Assembly (NCBI GenBank): GCA_025266875.1
Contig: JALLLT010000057.1
Location: 62,001 to 126,000 of the forward strand
Length of the DNA: 64,000 bases
Reading direction: 5' to 3'
DNA from: Fennellomyces sp. T-0311
Lineage: Eukaryota > Mucoromycota > Mucoromycetes > Mucorales > Lichtheimiaceae
Each line of letters opens with the position of its first letter. Within the stretch, counting starts at the first letter, position 1. The notes under the pieces were generated by a model. It was not told the DNA's origin, did no database searches, and was given only the letters and a program-made list of their open reading frames with translations. This document shows, in pieces, positions 1-11,221 of this stretch. A program made the position numbers and the translations under genes.

Positions 1-304
1 GATGCGCCTAAAACCCATGATGGATGGAGGCAATGAAGTCCACTTCAGAATACCTGCATTATATAAGCCACCCTTAATTGCTTCGTGCCCAAATAGATTA
101 TCCAACAACTGGTATTATTAAAAAAAAATGGCGGGCCTACAATAGCTCGGGGGTCTCTCTGCCAATAAAATATCCCAGAATTTGGCCAATAGTTTCCTTT
201 ATGCCTAGTGGGGCCAATAAGAAACTTAGGATAGTGGGCCAATCATCTGGTGGCGCCTCGATTCCGTAGAAGCTTAAATACTAGGCGCCCCTTGACTGTT
301 TGAT
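1..304. other. Upstream flank of the first mobile gene, nothing recognised
   Basis: AT-rich sequence with a TATA-like stretch near 61-67 and an A-run at 120-128. I see no convincing gene or terminal repeat. It may be the 5' end of the mobile gene that follows, or its flanking DNA; the window starts too close to decide. Confidence 0.4.
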
Positions 305-3300
305 GTGTCAAAAAAAATGGTGAAAAAGTCCCCTGGTCGCAAACCCAAGCAAACACTACCCGGGCAACAGTGCATTGACTTACGCTGGCTCCGGAAAGGT
401 AGCAACAGCGCGTCTAGCAGCGCTTCGCAGAGCAACACGTCTCCAAGCAACGCTTCGCCTAGCAGTACGTTGCATAGCAATACTTCGTCCAGCACCGCAG
501 AATCTCGATTCAATACAATCGGCAATGTCATTCAAAACGACAATGATAATGCTCCTTTTGATTCCGGTGTAGAGGTAGCTCAGATATTTTATTTATGCAA
601 GTAGTTACATGGTTAATAATAATGCGTTAATATATTAGAATGAAGATCAAACGCATAGTAGTGACATGCAAACTCTCAGTGATTTTATGCATGAAGTTGA
701 ACTCGGTGATCGAAACCAGAATGCCGAGGAGCATGAACGCAATGATGACTGTGAGACCGATATACAAGATACAGGAGCCCTGACTGAACAAGAAGAACTT
801 GATCGGTATGGACCGGAGTCACTTGATAATGAAGTGTCGTGGCGTCGTACCTAAGAAAAGTTCGAGATGAGAAAGTCAAAGGCATTGCGAAATATTACCG
901 CCAGAAAAACAAGTTTTGGATTGAGCTGGATCCTGTGTTTCATTGTCTTGATGGTCGACCGCTCGATCCTACCGCACTGTATTATCCTCGTATCTTTGTT
1001 TGGCTCCCTGATCTTCTTGTCCCAGAAAAGTTATGTTGCCCCCATTGTAACGCTATCCTCCATAAGGACGGTCTTAGCACCGATCCACCAGCAAGGCGCG
1101 TGGTTGACATTGACAGGTAAGATTGTCCTTCATTTGTATAATCGTTAATTTAACAAGGATTATAGCTGCTTCTATATATTATCTCAACGCTACCGATGTT
1201 CAAAATGCCCAAAGTCATTCAGCGCACACGAGGAGAAAATTCTCAGCAGTTTACCATTTCATATTCAGTCCATCTTTCCAGCATATCTGACCCACAAGTC
1301 AGGGATATCAAAAGCGCTATTTGATTTGATGCGGCCTTGCTACCAGAACGCACTCGGGCCCGAACGCCTGCACAATCTACTGTACGAATTGCATACACTC
1401 AAACATAGCCGCTTGGAGCTCGATTACCTGAATACTATTGCTTTTCGCTTAAGCAATCCGCAAATCCAGGACAACTTTGCCTCCAATGTCAGCCATATCC
1501 CATTTTCGACTTTCGACGACCCAAAAGGGTATGCTGGATTCGTTCCTTCTGCGACCTATCTGCGCTTAGTTTACACATCTCTTATTGATCAGCTTCGACC
1601 ATTGATTGATAAAGAGATGATGGCCTTGGATGGAATTATATTGAAAGGCGATCATACGTTCAAGTTAATCAAGCACATGGCAAAAATTGGGGGCGAGCCG
1701 ACTTTTTATGCAGTGTACACCGTCTGTAACGAGTATGAGGAAATTCGACTACAGCTCTTGGTTCCCACAAAAAAACTATCCCATCTAAAAGCATCCTTCC
1801 AAGAAATGCTTCGATCATACCACATGTACAATCATAAAGAGCCAGAAATATTCTATACGGATAACGTCGTTGGTGACAAAAGCTTCTTGGAAGAAACAAT
1901 GCCATCTTTGAAGCGTGGATTCGGACCGACAGCACCAGAAGCAACAACAGATCAATTTGAACAAGGCATACGTCCCAGTAACCCTGGTTATTTGACTATC
2001 CCAGACGATGTTACGAAACAATTTATTGGATGTGTAGCTGATGCCAATTGCTATATCGACAGTCTTCTAAATCGCACCCGTGACGGATCATCTATAACAA
2101 TCGGTTTCGACGCTGAATGGAATTATTCAAGGACTAGTCAAGGAAAGATCGCCATCGTACAAATCGCATTTGAAGACACTGTGACAATTCTACCATTACA
2201 TATGTACGGATTGGTTCCGCAGAAGCTAGCTGAGCTTCTCCAGAGCGATTATGTTGTCAAAGTTGGACGGAATATTTGTGGTGACCTTGGAAAAATTGAA
2301 AGAGACTACGGCATTACAACAAACCAGGAAACAGTCATCGAATTGGGACGATTTAGCAAAGAAAAAAGCAAACATATTCATACTGCATCCGCAAGCCTTT
2401 CTACCATACGTGCCGCTGTTCTTGGTGCCAGTTTCTACAAAGATGACGATGTACGGTCAAGCGATTGGGAAGCACCGGTGCTTTCCGTTTCTCAGCTCCA
2501 TTACGCTGCGCTGGATGCGTGGGCGTCATTAAAGGTATATCAGACGTTGATCAATAGCAATGAAGCACAAGAAGAAAGCACCATCGAAGCTATACGCAGT
2601 TCCCAACAAGAAAATGAAAGCACACTCAGCTCTGATGATGACGATGATCCTTCAGTAGACGAACAAGAGCCGCAAATGTCAATGTGCACCGACACAGAAG
2701 CCAGTACTAGTATCTATACACCTACACGAGTGCTTAAAGATCCGTTTCATCTGATGGCCCAGATAAAAGTACCAAAACGTCACGGGTTAGGCATAAGGTT
2801 AACCGTACAATAGCAGCTGTACCAAATAATAACACAGTCATTTTGACAGCTAAAGAGTTTACGCGTCGCCTACGGGATGCTATCTTTGTTCCAGATCAGA
2901 ATGACCGATCCAGAGTGGAAGCATACTTGAGAACGCTAAACCTTACCTGGGACTATATGTTTTCTACCAGTCCGTCGTGAATCCTTCGTCGCGTCAAGCG
3001 AATAATCCCTCCTCCAAACGAACTGCATGCCAAAGTCGAACTTTTATTTAACGAATTTGGTCATTTACGTTGTGCGCAAAGCCACCGCCCCCTTTTTGAT
3101 GATACAGCATGGGAACAAGCAAAAAACATCCTAAACACCATTAAGCGCGGCCATGTATCGGATCCACCGAATATATCCTTCTACTTCGAGACCGGCAGAG
3201 ATCGCAATCAATTACCACTTTATCGATGTACCTGAGGTACAAATACTCTTGAAGGTGGTGTTCATATGAACATTATCAGGAAATTCGCCTCTTTTGGCGC

Positions 3301-3837
3301 CGGCCCGCACTTCACAGATTGCATTTTAGCTGAGTATCGATAACGCCATAACACGAGAGTAAGTTAATCAGTGATTTTCTTTTTTGAAAGCGTTATAACT
3401 CATATGCCTTCTAGGTTAAAGCCCAAAACAGATATCAACATATCCATAAGGGTCACTATGATCCATGGTTAGCGGAATCGATCAATATCTTGCGCTTAGA
3501 GCTACAAATGGACATATTGGAACCACATATGCATAGTGGTAATGGTAGTGGACGAATGCTCTTGAGGTCAGGAAGCGAGACCTTTGGTATCACTGCAATC
3601 ACACCGGAAGACGCAACCAAATTTCATATGCGCATAGTAACACGAATCAATCCTGACACAACACTTACAAAAAAAGCCCTTATCGCCGCGAGCACCAGTT
3701 TAAGCATCTCTACAGGTTCTACCGGCAATCCCAAGTCCGCGCTATACAGCTATCTAGCAACCAAACAAGCAGTTGAATGTGCAGTATTGCATTGCACGAT
3801 CAAAACGTCTAAGGTAATCCTTAAAAATTGCCTTTGA
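305..3837 (+). pseudogene. Transposase-like protein fused to a DEDDy 3'-5' exonuclease (DUF6729-type), decayed
   Basis: Pieces read in order: a Ser/Asn-rich N-terminus (305-580); an acidic stretch (640-840); a region with paired cysteines (839-1120, CCPHCN, then CSKC after an intron at about 1116-1166); a DDE-like core (GDHTFK near 1650, FYTDN near 1855); a WRN/RNase D-type exonuclease (about 2085-2550); and a C-terminal RGTN-LEGGVH region. The exonuclease keeps all DEDDy positions: FDAEW, a CGDL box, and HYAALD. The gene is broken: a frameshift near 840, another near 2788, then stops in one frame at 2978 (TGA), 3233 (TGA) and 3341 (TAA). Another intron lies at about 3360-3415. The two TGA codons sit where Arg CGA is expected. 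Such proteins are repetitive in fungi, so I infer a mobile element. The assignment to DUF6729 is from memory of family motifs. Confidence 0.72.
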
Positions 3838-3844
3838 CATCCAC

Positions 3845-4714
3845 GCATTGGAATTCGCGAAGTATTGCGAATATCCGTGTGCCTCAGTAGTCTATCATGC
3901 ATTATCAGTACTATTGGCCTCTCTTTCCATTCACTTGTCACCCTTTTTGAAAGCACTTGGGATTCAGGCTTTTTCCGATAAACAATGGTTCTCGAAAATC
4001 CGATCCATCAGCATTAACAGTAAGTGCAATCGTCATCCGACTTTTGTCCTGCTTTGCACCTTGGATAGCATTGCGTGAAATTGTTGTATGTGGTGCACTC
4101 GCATAGAAGACGGCCGTTTCATCCATGTTATGAATATCTTGCAAAGCATACTCGGCTATTTTTGTTCTGATTTCCGGAAGCCTTGCATTAACCGCGTGTT
4201 TGTCAACCGACGCCATTTCACTGTGGATCCGATGCGAAGTAATACCATAACGCTTGCCAAAACGATGTTGCCAACCATTCGAGAAAGAAAATTCTTGCTC
4301 ACTGATACCCAGTTCTTTTGCAAAGCTAATTGCTGCCTTCTTTATCATTGCCTAGTTGATTTGGACGCTTTCCATTCACGTTGGTGAACCCAAAGGTAAA
4401 GTGCTTCTTCCAGTTTCTATTTTATATCTATTAGCATAGTATACATCTACTTGTAATGACAATATACGTACCGGAAAACGGCCATTGGAAGTCGTCATCT
4501 TATTACCATCTGACAGACTCTTCTCATTGTCTTTTTTTCTCTTGATCATTTTCCGAAGACTTATTGGGTGCGGCTTCGACTTAAGGTTGAACTTGACTTG
4601 AACCCATTCAGCCAACATGCCATACGTGAACATGGACGGGCTTGCGCAAAAATGCTTGTACGCTGCTTCTTTCTGATGGTTGGTAAGCTTGATATACTTC
4701 TTTTTATCTGGCAT
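3845..4714 (-). pseudogene. Pogo/Tigger-type (CENP-B-like) transposase, truncated
   Basis: The N-terminus (4714 down to about 4480) is a psq/CENP-B-like helix-turn-helix. An intron of about 75 nt (GTACGT...ATAG, near 4400-4475) follows. The second part (4348-3938) holds the second helix-turn-helix and the start of the DDE domain: HNMDETAVFY supplies the first catalytic Asp, followed by NADGS and the FIGKSLNPKCF stretch. A TAG at 4354-4352 stands where Gln is expected and there is a frameshift just upstream. After about 3938 the frame is lost, and fragments fade by 3845, next to the end of the preceding pseudogene. The later D and D/E residues are missing, so the copy cannot be active. Confidence 0.8.
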
Positions 4715-5282
4715 TTTGTATACACACCCTTATTTCCATCGTTTTCGTAGCCTCTATTTATACTGGATCCATCCTGAGTATTACTTTTTTTTTTATTTCG
4801 GTCTTTGCTGTTTCGCAGTTTCGCGGTTTCATGATTTTCTAAAGTTTCGCGCTTTTCGCGCTTTTTCGCGCTTTTCACGCTTTAACATGAAATACCGCTT
4901 ATTGCAATCTGAAATATATTCATTAAAAGTACTCCACCGGTTGCCTTAAAGATGCGCCATTCAAGGAAAATATTTATAGCACTGCTAAACAGAAACTCAT
5001 TGGTTCAAACGACACGCCTCGATCCTAACGGTGTACCTCAAAATACGGCCTCAGCCGCTGTTCTAACAGCGCCAGTAATCTTCCATAGCACATTGGTTAA
5101 TTTATCGTGGCTCGATCCAAATGATTATTTGGAAGCAATTACCTTGTGAATTAGTTTAGCCGAGGCAATGAATCGACCATATTTTGTAGCTTACTATTGC
5201 TTGTCTTTCACCGGTATGAAACGATCCCTAAAGCTAAAAATGGCAACTTTACGCCCCATACTAAGCAGGGATCAAAAAAAAA

Positions 5283-5330
5283 AAGGCACAGCAACAGATC
5301 ACCATTGCTTGTGATCTGCTACTGTGCCTT
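5283..5330. repeat. 48-bp near-perfect hairpin
   Basis: A 20-bp arm beginning AAGGCACAG (5283-5302) and its complement (5311-5330) match at 18 of 20 positions around an 8-nt loop. It follows an A-run. It could be a fold-back element or the relic of a small inverted-repeat transposon. Confidence 0.8.
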
Positions 5331-5507
5331 ATACAGTGTAAAATAGTACAGCATCATTCTTTCCAACCCAAAAAACATACAGTATCTTATCGACGTAGAC
5401 ATCATTAATCTATAGCTATAGCGACAGACATGTAAACAAAATACGCACATATAAAGAAGTGAACGGAGCTTAGACGATTACTAATACCCAGTGCATACCA
5501 CTTTGTG

Positions 5508-5592
5508 TAACCCCCGTTATTTCCTCACCCCCGCTTTTTCCGCACTTTTGGGCGTTCCATCCGCGTAGGAAAAAAGCGGGGGTTCACTGTAT
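5508..5592. repeat. Inverted repeat, candidate pogo-type transposon end
   Basis: ACCCCCGCTTTTTCC (5527-5541) is repeated inverted at 5568-5583, and a diverged direct copy lies at 5508-5524. Read on the minus strand the right end begins TACAGTGAACCCCCGC, which resembles a TA-flanked Tc1/pogo terminal repeat. It lies about 880 bp upstream of the truncated minus-strand pogo transposase, so it may be that element's 5' end. The link is inferred. Confidence 0.5.
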
Positions 5593-6123
5593 GCTATGGA
5601 AAAAAATTCCAATTTCGCAATTTTGTTCATATCAACTCTAGGTGAACTTTGCGACTTTATGAAAACGAAATCTTTAATACGTTTTTCTTCGCATAATTAA
5701 GCTGGGTAGCATGAATTAAAACAAAAAAAACTTTATGATATCGGAAACGAGCGATTTTGGATCTATATTATGGGAAGAAATATGCATTTGAGTGCCTAGT
5801 AACTGGTAGACTGTAGTGAATATCGGTGCACTATTATGTGAAGAAATGCAAATATGTAGCTTTATGATAAATAAGAAGTTAGTAGTGTCACTTGGTGCAA
5901 TATATACCGTTATTCTGCTATTCATGCACACCATAGATAGCTATAAAGTAATTATTGGTATTGTAATGATCCTTTACTGACGTTGCCAATTCACGTGGAT
6001 AATGAAATCTATAATATCAACAGCACATATCATTATAAAACACGTGCAACACTTGCACGTAAGTATCTGTTATTGATGAATATATAGCTTTAGGAGTTTT
6101 GTTGCGCATTGATCACATGAGTC

Positions 6124-6179
6124 AAAGGGGCATATATTAAAGTCAACCATAATTTATGGATTACCATCTATGCCCCTTT
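6124..6179. repeat. Short inverted repeat (AAAGGGGCATA)
   Basis: AAAGGGGCATA at 6124-6134 is matched exactly in inverted form at 6169-6179 with a 34-nt spacer. A related AAAAGGGGC stretch follows near 6213. It lies just upstream of the KDZ transposase remnant and may mark the end of that element. Confidence 0.6.
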
Positions 6180-6276
6180 AAAAGATAGGATACTTGCAGT
6201 ATTTCCGCGTGAAAAGGGGCTTTTGAAAATCGTATATAACTAGTTATTCCATATTATTAATTGAACGTTTAACAAA

Positions 6277-8345
6277 ATGTCGAAGCGATCACGTAGCAAC
6301 CGAAACGTTCTAGATGAAGACAATGACGACAGTTACGAATCAATAATTCCGACTCCAAATCGCCACAGAAAGCAAGGCAAACGTACAGTAGCAGCGATTA
6401 ACGAGGAGCATGACTGGGGGTTTAGTAGGCTTTCTACGCAAGAAGCAAGTGCAGCCGCATCTGTTCAGTGTAGTAGTCAAACCTCCAGAAGATCAAACGG
6501 ACCAATATTTCCTCGACGAAATATCAGTGGGCGACGATAGCTTTCCTCGAGAGGAGTTGAAGAGGATCGAAGAGGAGAACCGTCAGGCAAAGCGTATGAG
6601 GAAGAAGGCGGAGATCGCCAATAATTGGAACAGAGCGACCAACGCAATCTATCCACTGTTTACTGATGTTTTTGCCGAGCCAGGACCAGCACTTAATGCA
6701 ACTGGTCCATTTCCTGCAAAAGTAATGTGCAATTGCGCAAATTCCGAGCCATTGAACGAAATTACTTGCGTCTTTCTCTGTAGTAAGTTGGCGGCTACCT
6801 AGTATAGTTTTGTTCAGATAATAGAAACTTACCAATTTATAAAATACAAGATACCGTCATAGGCCAAAAATTCCACTTCTGCAACCATGAGAAGCAAACA
6901 CCCGTAGCCGCCCTTCTTCGGCACCATATGTTTCCGGGACCGCCCTCGAATCCAAAAATTGCCTTCCACATCGAGTTGTTGCGCTTTTGATATATTGAAA
7001 GGCATTTGCTTCATTTCCTATGAAGGATTTGCCGATTTTGTATCTTCTCTTCAGAGAAAACATGTAAGAGTCGTACTTCCTTGTTATAAGATATATTATA
7101 CGTAGCGTTTTTGATTGGCGAATGTTGTGTTGCTTTCTAGGTCTCGTCGTTCATGCATAGAACCTTTGCCGATGTATATAATGCCTATCTGATGGTAACA
7201 GATATGGTTGATACTGGCTTGCAGAACATATACGATTTTAACGAAGGAGATTACGTTGCGTGTCCGTCAGTATGTGTTTGGAATCTGTGCTCGTTTGCGT
7301 CAAGCTATTAAGTCGCCTTTCATTTTCTGCTAGGCCGACGAGATCAGTGACAATGCTGGTTGTCGGCTTATTATCACTACTGATGGCAATTTTGGCCTAA
7401 AGAAAACGAAAACCGGCGAGCAACCAAGCGCTTACCGCGTTCAGACGATGGTGAAGCGATACTTCTCAGCAGACGAGAAAGTTGGTAAATATGCTAACAA
7501 CAACGTAAGACTTACGTTATATTTACTCCCGTATATTTTACCTTAACACATGCACTTCGTAATAGGAATACACTGCAGATGATAATGACGATTATTGTGA
7601 AGCATTTAAAAATGCTGATCCAAAGCGCACATCTTTGGCTCAATCGCATTTTGCGATCAATGGTGTTCTTGGCAGCCTATGTGCTCGACATGCGGTGCTG
7701 CAAAAGTTTGCAAACATCGTTAGTTCTGGGGAAAGGTATTGTGCTGATAAAGTTAAGTAGCATCAGTAGAAAAATACATTCTAATTACATGCTACTACAT
7801 AAATGTACACTATATACTTACATTTTCAGATTTAAATATCCTCTTGCGGTGATGGATGAGATATTTTCTAAAGTAGGGGGAAAGAAAAATATCGATATCA
7901 TGTACGATGTTGGATGTCGATTTGATAAAACACTGAAGGTAATTTTAATGTATATATACCCTTTATTGCCTGTGGAAATTAAGCTACAGAATTTATGCAT
8001 ACATAGAGACACTTCAGTGATTGGGATGGAAAGTGTGCCGTTGGTATTTTTCATGCCTACGCGCATTCGGCATCCTGTCAAGTTGAATATAACCCAAAGT
8101 ATGCTTCTTCTTTTGGAATGGCGGATGGAGAATGGTCCGAACGTCTCTGGTCATACGTACATGAACAGACATATTCGCACTACCCGCCACATGTCCCATG
8201 ATCATCGCATGCTCGTACTAACCAGAGCGCTGGACACTTTCAAGGAAAAGCATATTTCTTCGATCGGTACTTACGTCTTCCTAGTAAAAGTGAAAATGTT
8301 TGCTACGGTGCAACCGATCTTAAAGCGACAAAATTTTTAAAATGT
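6277..8345 (+). pseudogene. KDZ (Kyakuja-Dileera-Zisupton) transposase, decayed copy 1
   Basis: Read across several exons and frames. The N-terminus (6277-6780) is basic and coiled, ending in a Cys pair (MCNC). Then follow a segment typical of KDZ proteins (6850-7060), the catalytic-region motif TTDGNFGL (near 7378), FAINGVLGSLCARH (near 7645), YPLAVMDEIF (about 7838), IMYDVGCRFD (about 7896), and further on, in another frame, a FHAYAHSASC stretch and GEWSERLWS near 8130. The frame changes near 6450 and near 6990, where one T is missing relative to the expected reading, and a TGA interrupts the C-terminal part. Introns with GT...AG can be placed near 7060-7140, 7270-7335, 7505-7565, 7735-7830 and 7936-8020. 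Faint C-terminal similarity may continue to about 8765 beyond an inserted repeat end. Confidence 0.78.
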
Positions 8346-8388
8346 ATCTAGTCTGTCAGAAATAAAAGTTTAGAAAAACTAAGTGATA

Positions 8389-9742
8389 ACTAGGGCTCTA
8401 AACGGGCCATGTCTTTTGCCTGAACCCGAAATTACAAGAACCCAAATTAAAGTGGCCCGCCCGATGAAATCTACAATGTAAACGATCTTAATGCAGCAAT
8501 GACTAATGTAGAAGTGAAACGGGGTTCTGCCTTGTGTTATCGTATATAATGTTTGGGCAAAAGTCGTCCTTATTATATTGGACCATGTAATCGCTATCTT
8601 GCACACACTTTTTTGAAACAGCAGAACTTCTGCAAGCAACAAAGGAAGACCAAGAAGTACAAAAAGCCAAAGCGACACAGTGAGACAAACCAGCAATTCG
8701 ACATCGCAAATGGCGTAGAAATGCATCCTGCTTTGCAACGTTTTTTCTCTCGATGCCCGTCAAATGGAATTCAGGTCGACCATATTGCTTCAGAACGAAT
8801 TTTTAATCACCACATACAGTACTACTCGACCACATTTATTTTCCATACAACTCAATTTTACCATATGACTCAGCTTTGTTTTACCGGCACTCCATTCCAT
8901 TTCGACATTGTGCATCCCAATCAAAAAAGGGTGGTTGCGTACATACTGTAATGGTGCATACACAGTTACCCTTATTGTTTTTCAAATAGGTACACTTTTT
9001 CAAGCGCACTACTCAAGATGAAGGATGCTTGTCGTAGCTCTTTTTTCTTTATCCGATGGTTTTCCGCGAAGCACCGCATTTAGTAAGCCAAAGGTTGGTT
9101 TTTTTCGGTAATAAAGTGTCTGTACGGTCGAGGCACTTTTCAATCACTATTGTTATCCTTTTTTTTCGTGTAATAAAGCTATCATTATACTGACCCACTT
9201 TATCTTCGCGTTTTACTTCTGCTTACACAAGGCCAGCTGGAAATTATCTTTGCTTGAACACATAGCCCTTTCACACTAATGCCGATCCTATCCAAGTTCT
9301 AAGACATTTGCGGATTAGCGTGCTGCAGGCAGTTTGAATAGTGCTAATTGACGTAGCATCCTTTCATTGTCGCAACTTGGCCCATCAACACCAATCATTG
9401 TGTAACTGGATAATTGTAGAAACTGCTCAACATTTTGACAAATCTTTCCATATTAAATATGTATACTTAGTTGATTAATCTTTATCTGCAATACTCGGTT
9501 TTGATAGAATCAAATTACATATATAACAAGGGCCTCATATAGATGGACGTTTCATAAAGAATACATATATATGGTTCACACTCGGGCACTCTGTCGGGCC
9601 AGTGGCCCGACGGGTGGGCCGCTATATAGGACCGTGCCCGTTCGGGCACCCACCTACATACAGCTTTCCTGGCCCGATGCCCGAAAATTCCAGGCCAAAA
9701 CGGGCGGTCCACGGGCCTGCCCGCTCGTACTTAGAGCCCTAA
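8389..9742. mobile_element. hAT-like non-autonomous element, copy 1
   Basis: The left end TAGGGCTCTAA (8389) is matched exactly by TTAGAGCCCTA at the right (9732-9742). Both subterminal regions are packed with CGGGC/GCCCG motifs, as is common in hAT elements with terminal TAGGG. No hAT transposase is visible. The expected 8-bp target duplication is not clear: GTGATAAC on the left and ACATCAAC on the right agree only partly. The right part (8934-9742) is repeated at 10191-12683. Confidence 0.55.
8934..9742. repeat. Long direct repeat, copy A (uninterrupted)
   Basis: About 800 bp, beginning TTGCGTACAT and ending at the GCCCTAA terminus. It aligns along its length with 10191-10751 plus 12486-12683. 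By eye identity is roughly 80-85%; shared blocks include TTTTCAAATAGGTACAC and CATCAACACCAATCATTGTG. It serves as the empty-site reference for the two insertions in copy B. Confidence 0.85.
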
Positions 9743-9744
9743 CA

Positions 9745-10190
9745 TCAACACAATTGAAATACTGAATAATTAAGTTCTTACACTGTCGACATGCGCATTT
9801 GTGTCCGAGATCTCAAGTGCTACAGTTTCAGGGACATTTTCACTCATAGCAAGACGGTATAATAGAGGTTACTCAAAAACGTCTAACGCAGACAAAGAGT
9901 CTTTTATATATCCGGAAGAACAATATGCTTCATAAGGTGTACCGGCAAAATTTAACTCGGACCTGTGAAACAGCATGCCCAGAGATGTTGTCAAAGAAGT
10001 CTGACAGGCTTTTGCTACGTGATCCTTTTATCCGGTCTGAAAACATAGACTATGTTTCAGTTTTGCACTCGAGGCTCACACCGACAGGAGCATTCCATAT
10101 GAGGACGGTTTTTTACTAATAATTTCTGGCTACTTTTCGGGAGTTGTCTATTATATTATAGATTTCGCGTATCAAAGGCAGAGGCAGATT
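9745..10190. other. Spacer between repeat copies, nothing recognised
   Basis: A 64-codon open frame (9925-10119) has no recognisable features. No similarity to the corresponding left flank of copy A was apparent. Confidence 0.4.
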
Positions 10191-10751
10191 GCTGCGTACA
10201 TATGGTAATAGTACATACACAGTCACCCTTTTTGGTTTTCAAATAGGTACACTCTGTCAAGCGCACTTCTCAAGATGAAGGATGCTTATCGTAGCCCTTT
10301 CTTCTTTATATGATGGTTTTCCACGAAGCATCACATTAAGTATGTCAATAAAATGCTTATATAGCTGAAGCACTTTTAAATCTCTGTTGTCACCCTTTTT
10401 GTTCATTAAATAACTATCATGGTAGCAATTCATTTTATCTTCCCGTTTTACTCGTGCTTACACAATGTCAGCTGGGAGCTATCTTTGCTTGAACACATTG
10501 CCCTTTCACACTAACGCCGATCCTTACCCAAGTTCCAAGGCATTGCGGATTCGCATGTTGCGGGTAATTTGAATAGTGTTAATTGATGTAGCAGCCTATC
10601 ATTGCCACGACTTGGCCCATCAACACCAATCATTGTGTAATCGGATCGTTGTAGAAGCTTCTCAGCATTTTGACAAACCTTTCCATACTAAAGATGCGTA
10701 CTTAGTTGATTTATCTCTATTTGCAATACACAGTTTTGATAGAATCAAATT
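10191..10751. repeat. Long direct repeat, copy B, left part
   Basis: Matches 8934-9516. The match stops at CAAATTA, exactly where a TIR element is inserted, and resumes at 12486 after an additional Tc1 insertion. Confidence 0.85.
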
Positions 10752-10752
10752 A

Positions 10753-11210
10753 GGGGGTTTCAAAATTGAAACTGATTTTTGCGAGATAGGCCCCGACAGC
10801 CTGCAAATCCTATCTCGCATCTCGGGAGGTGCTAGATAGGTCATCTCGCAAAACACGTCCATCTTTTTTCTCTTATAACAAAATCCAGCAATGACAAAAA
10901 TTTCTGAATGTCAATGGACCCTTCAGCAGATTGACTATGCAATCCAGTTGCTCATGAAGCGTGAAAGACAGATGGCATATGATCCCAAGGGTCGCCAACT
11001 TTTGCTTTGGCATTGCCTTGACGATTTGCACGATCGCCATGAATCTCGGCAGATGATGCACTGACCATTACGCTGGATGCACGTACATTAACAATACGTG
11101 CTGTAGCTTTCGAACGGGCGGCAGATTTAGCGATTCTTTCAGTCATTTGTGAAGAATGAGTTCAAGGTTGACACCTAGCTCGCAAAAATCAGCTTGATTT
11201 TGAAACCCCC
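10753..11210. mobile_element. MITE-like TIR element (GGGGGTTTCAAAAT ends)
   Basis: 458 bp bounded by inverted repeats of about 40 bp: GGGGGTTTCAAAAT at the left and its complement at the right, with the block CTGATTTTTGCGAG also conserved in both arms. The element is flanked by TA, or by TTA if the first bases are counted differently. No transposase is present. It contains a 57-codon open frame (10891-11064). It sits inside repeat copy B; copy A gives the uninterrupted sequence. Confidence 0.82.
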
Positions 11211-11221
11211 TATTACGTCTA

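Larger units (their letters stand above)
4880..6276. other. Non-coding stretch with several inverted repeats
   Basis: No supported gene. A 65-codon open frame at 4952-5149 has no recognisable features. The visible content is the hairpin at 5283, the C/G-run inverted repeat at 5508-5592 and the short repeat at 6124-6179, consistent with transposon ends. Confidence 0.5.
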
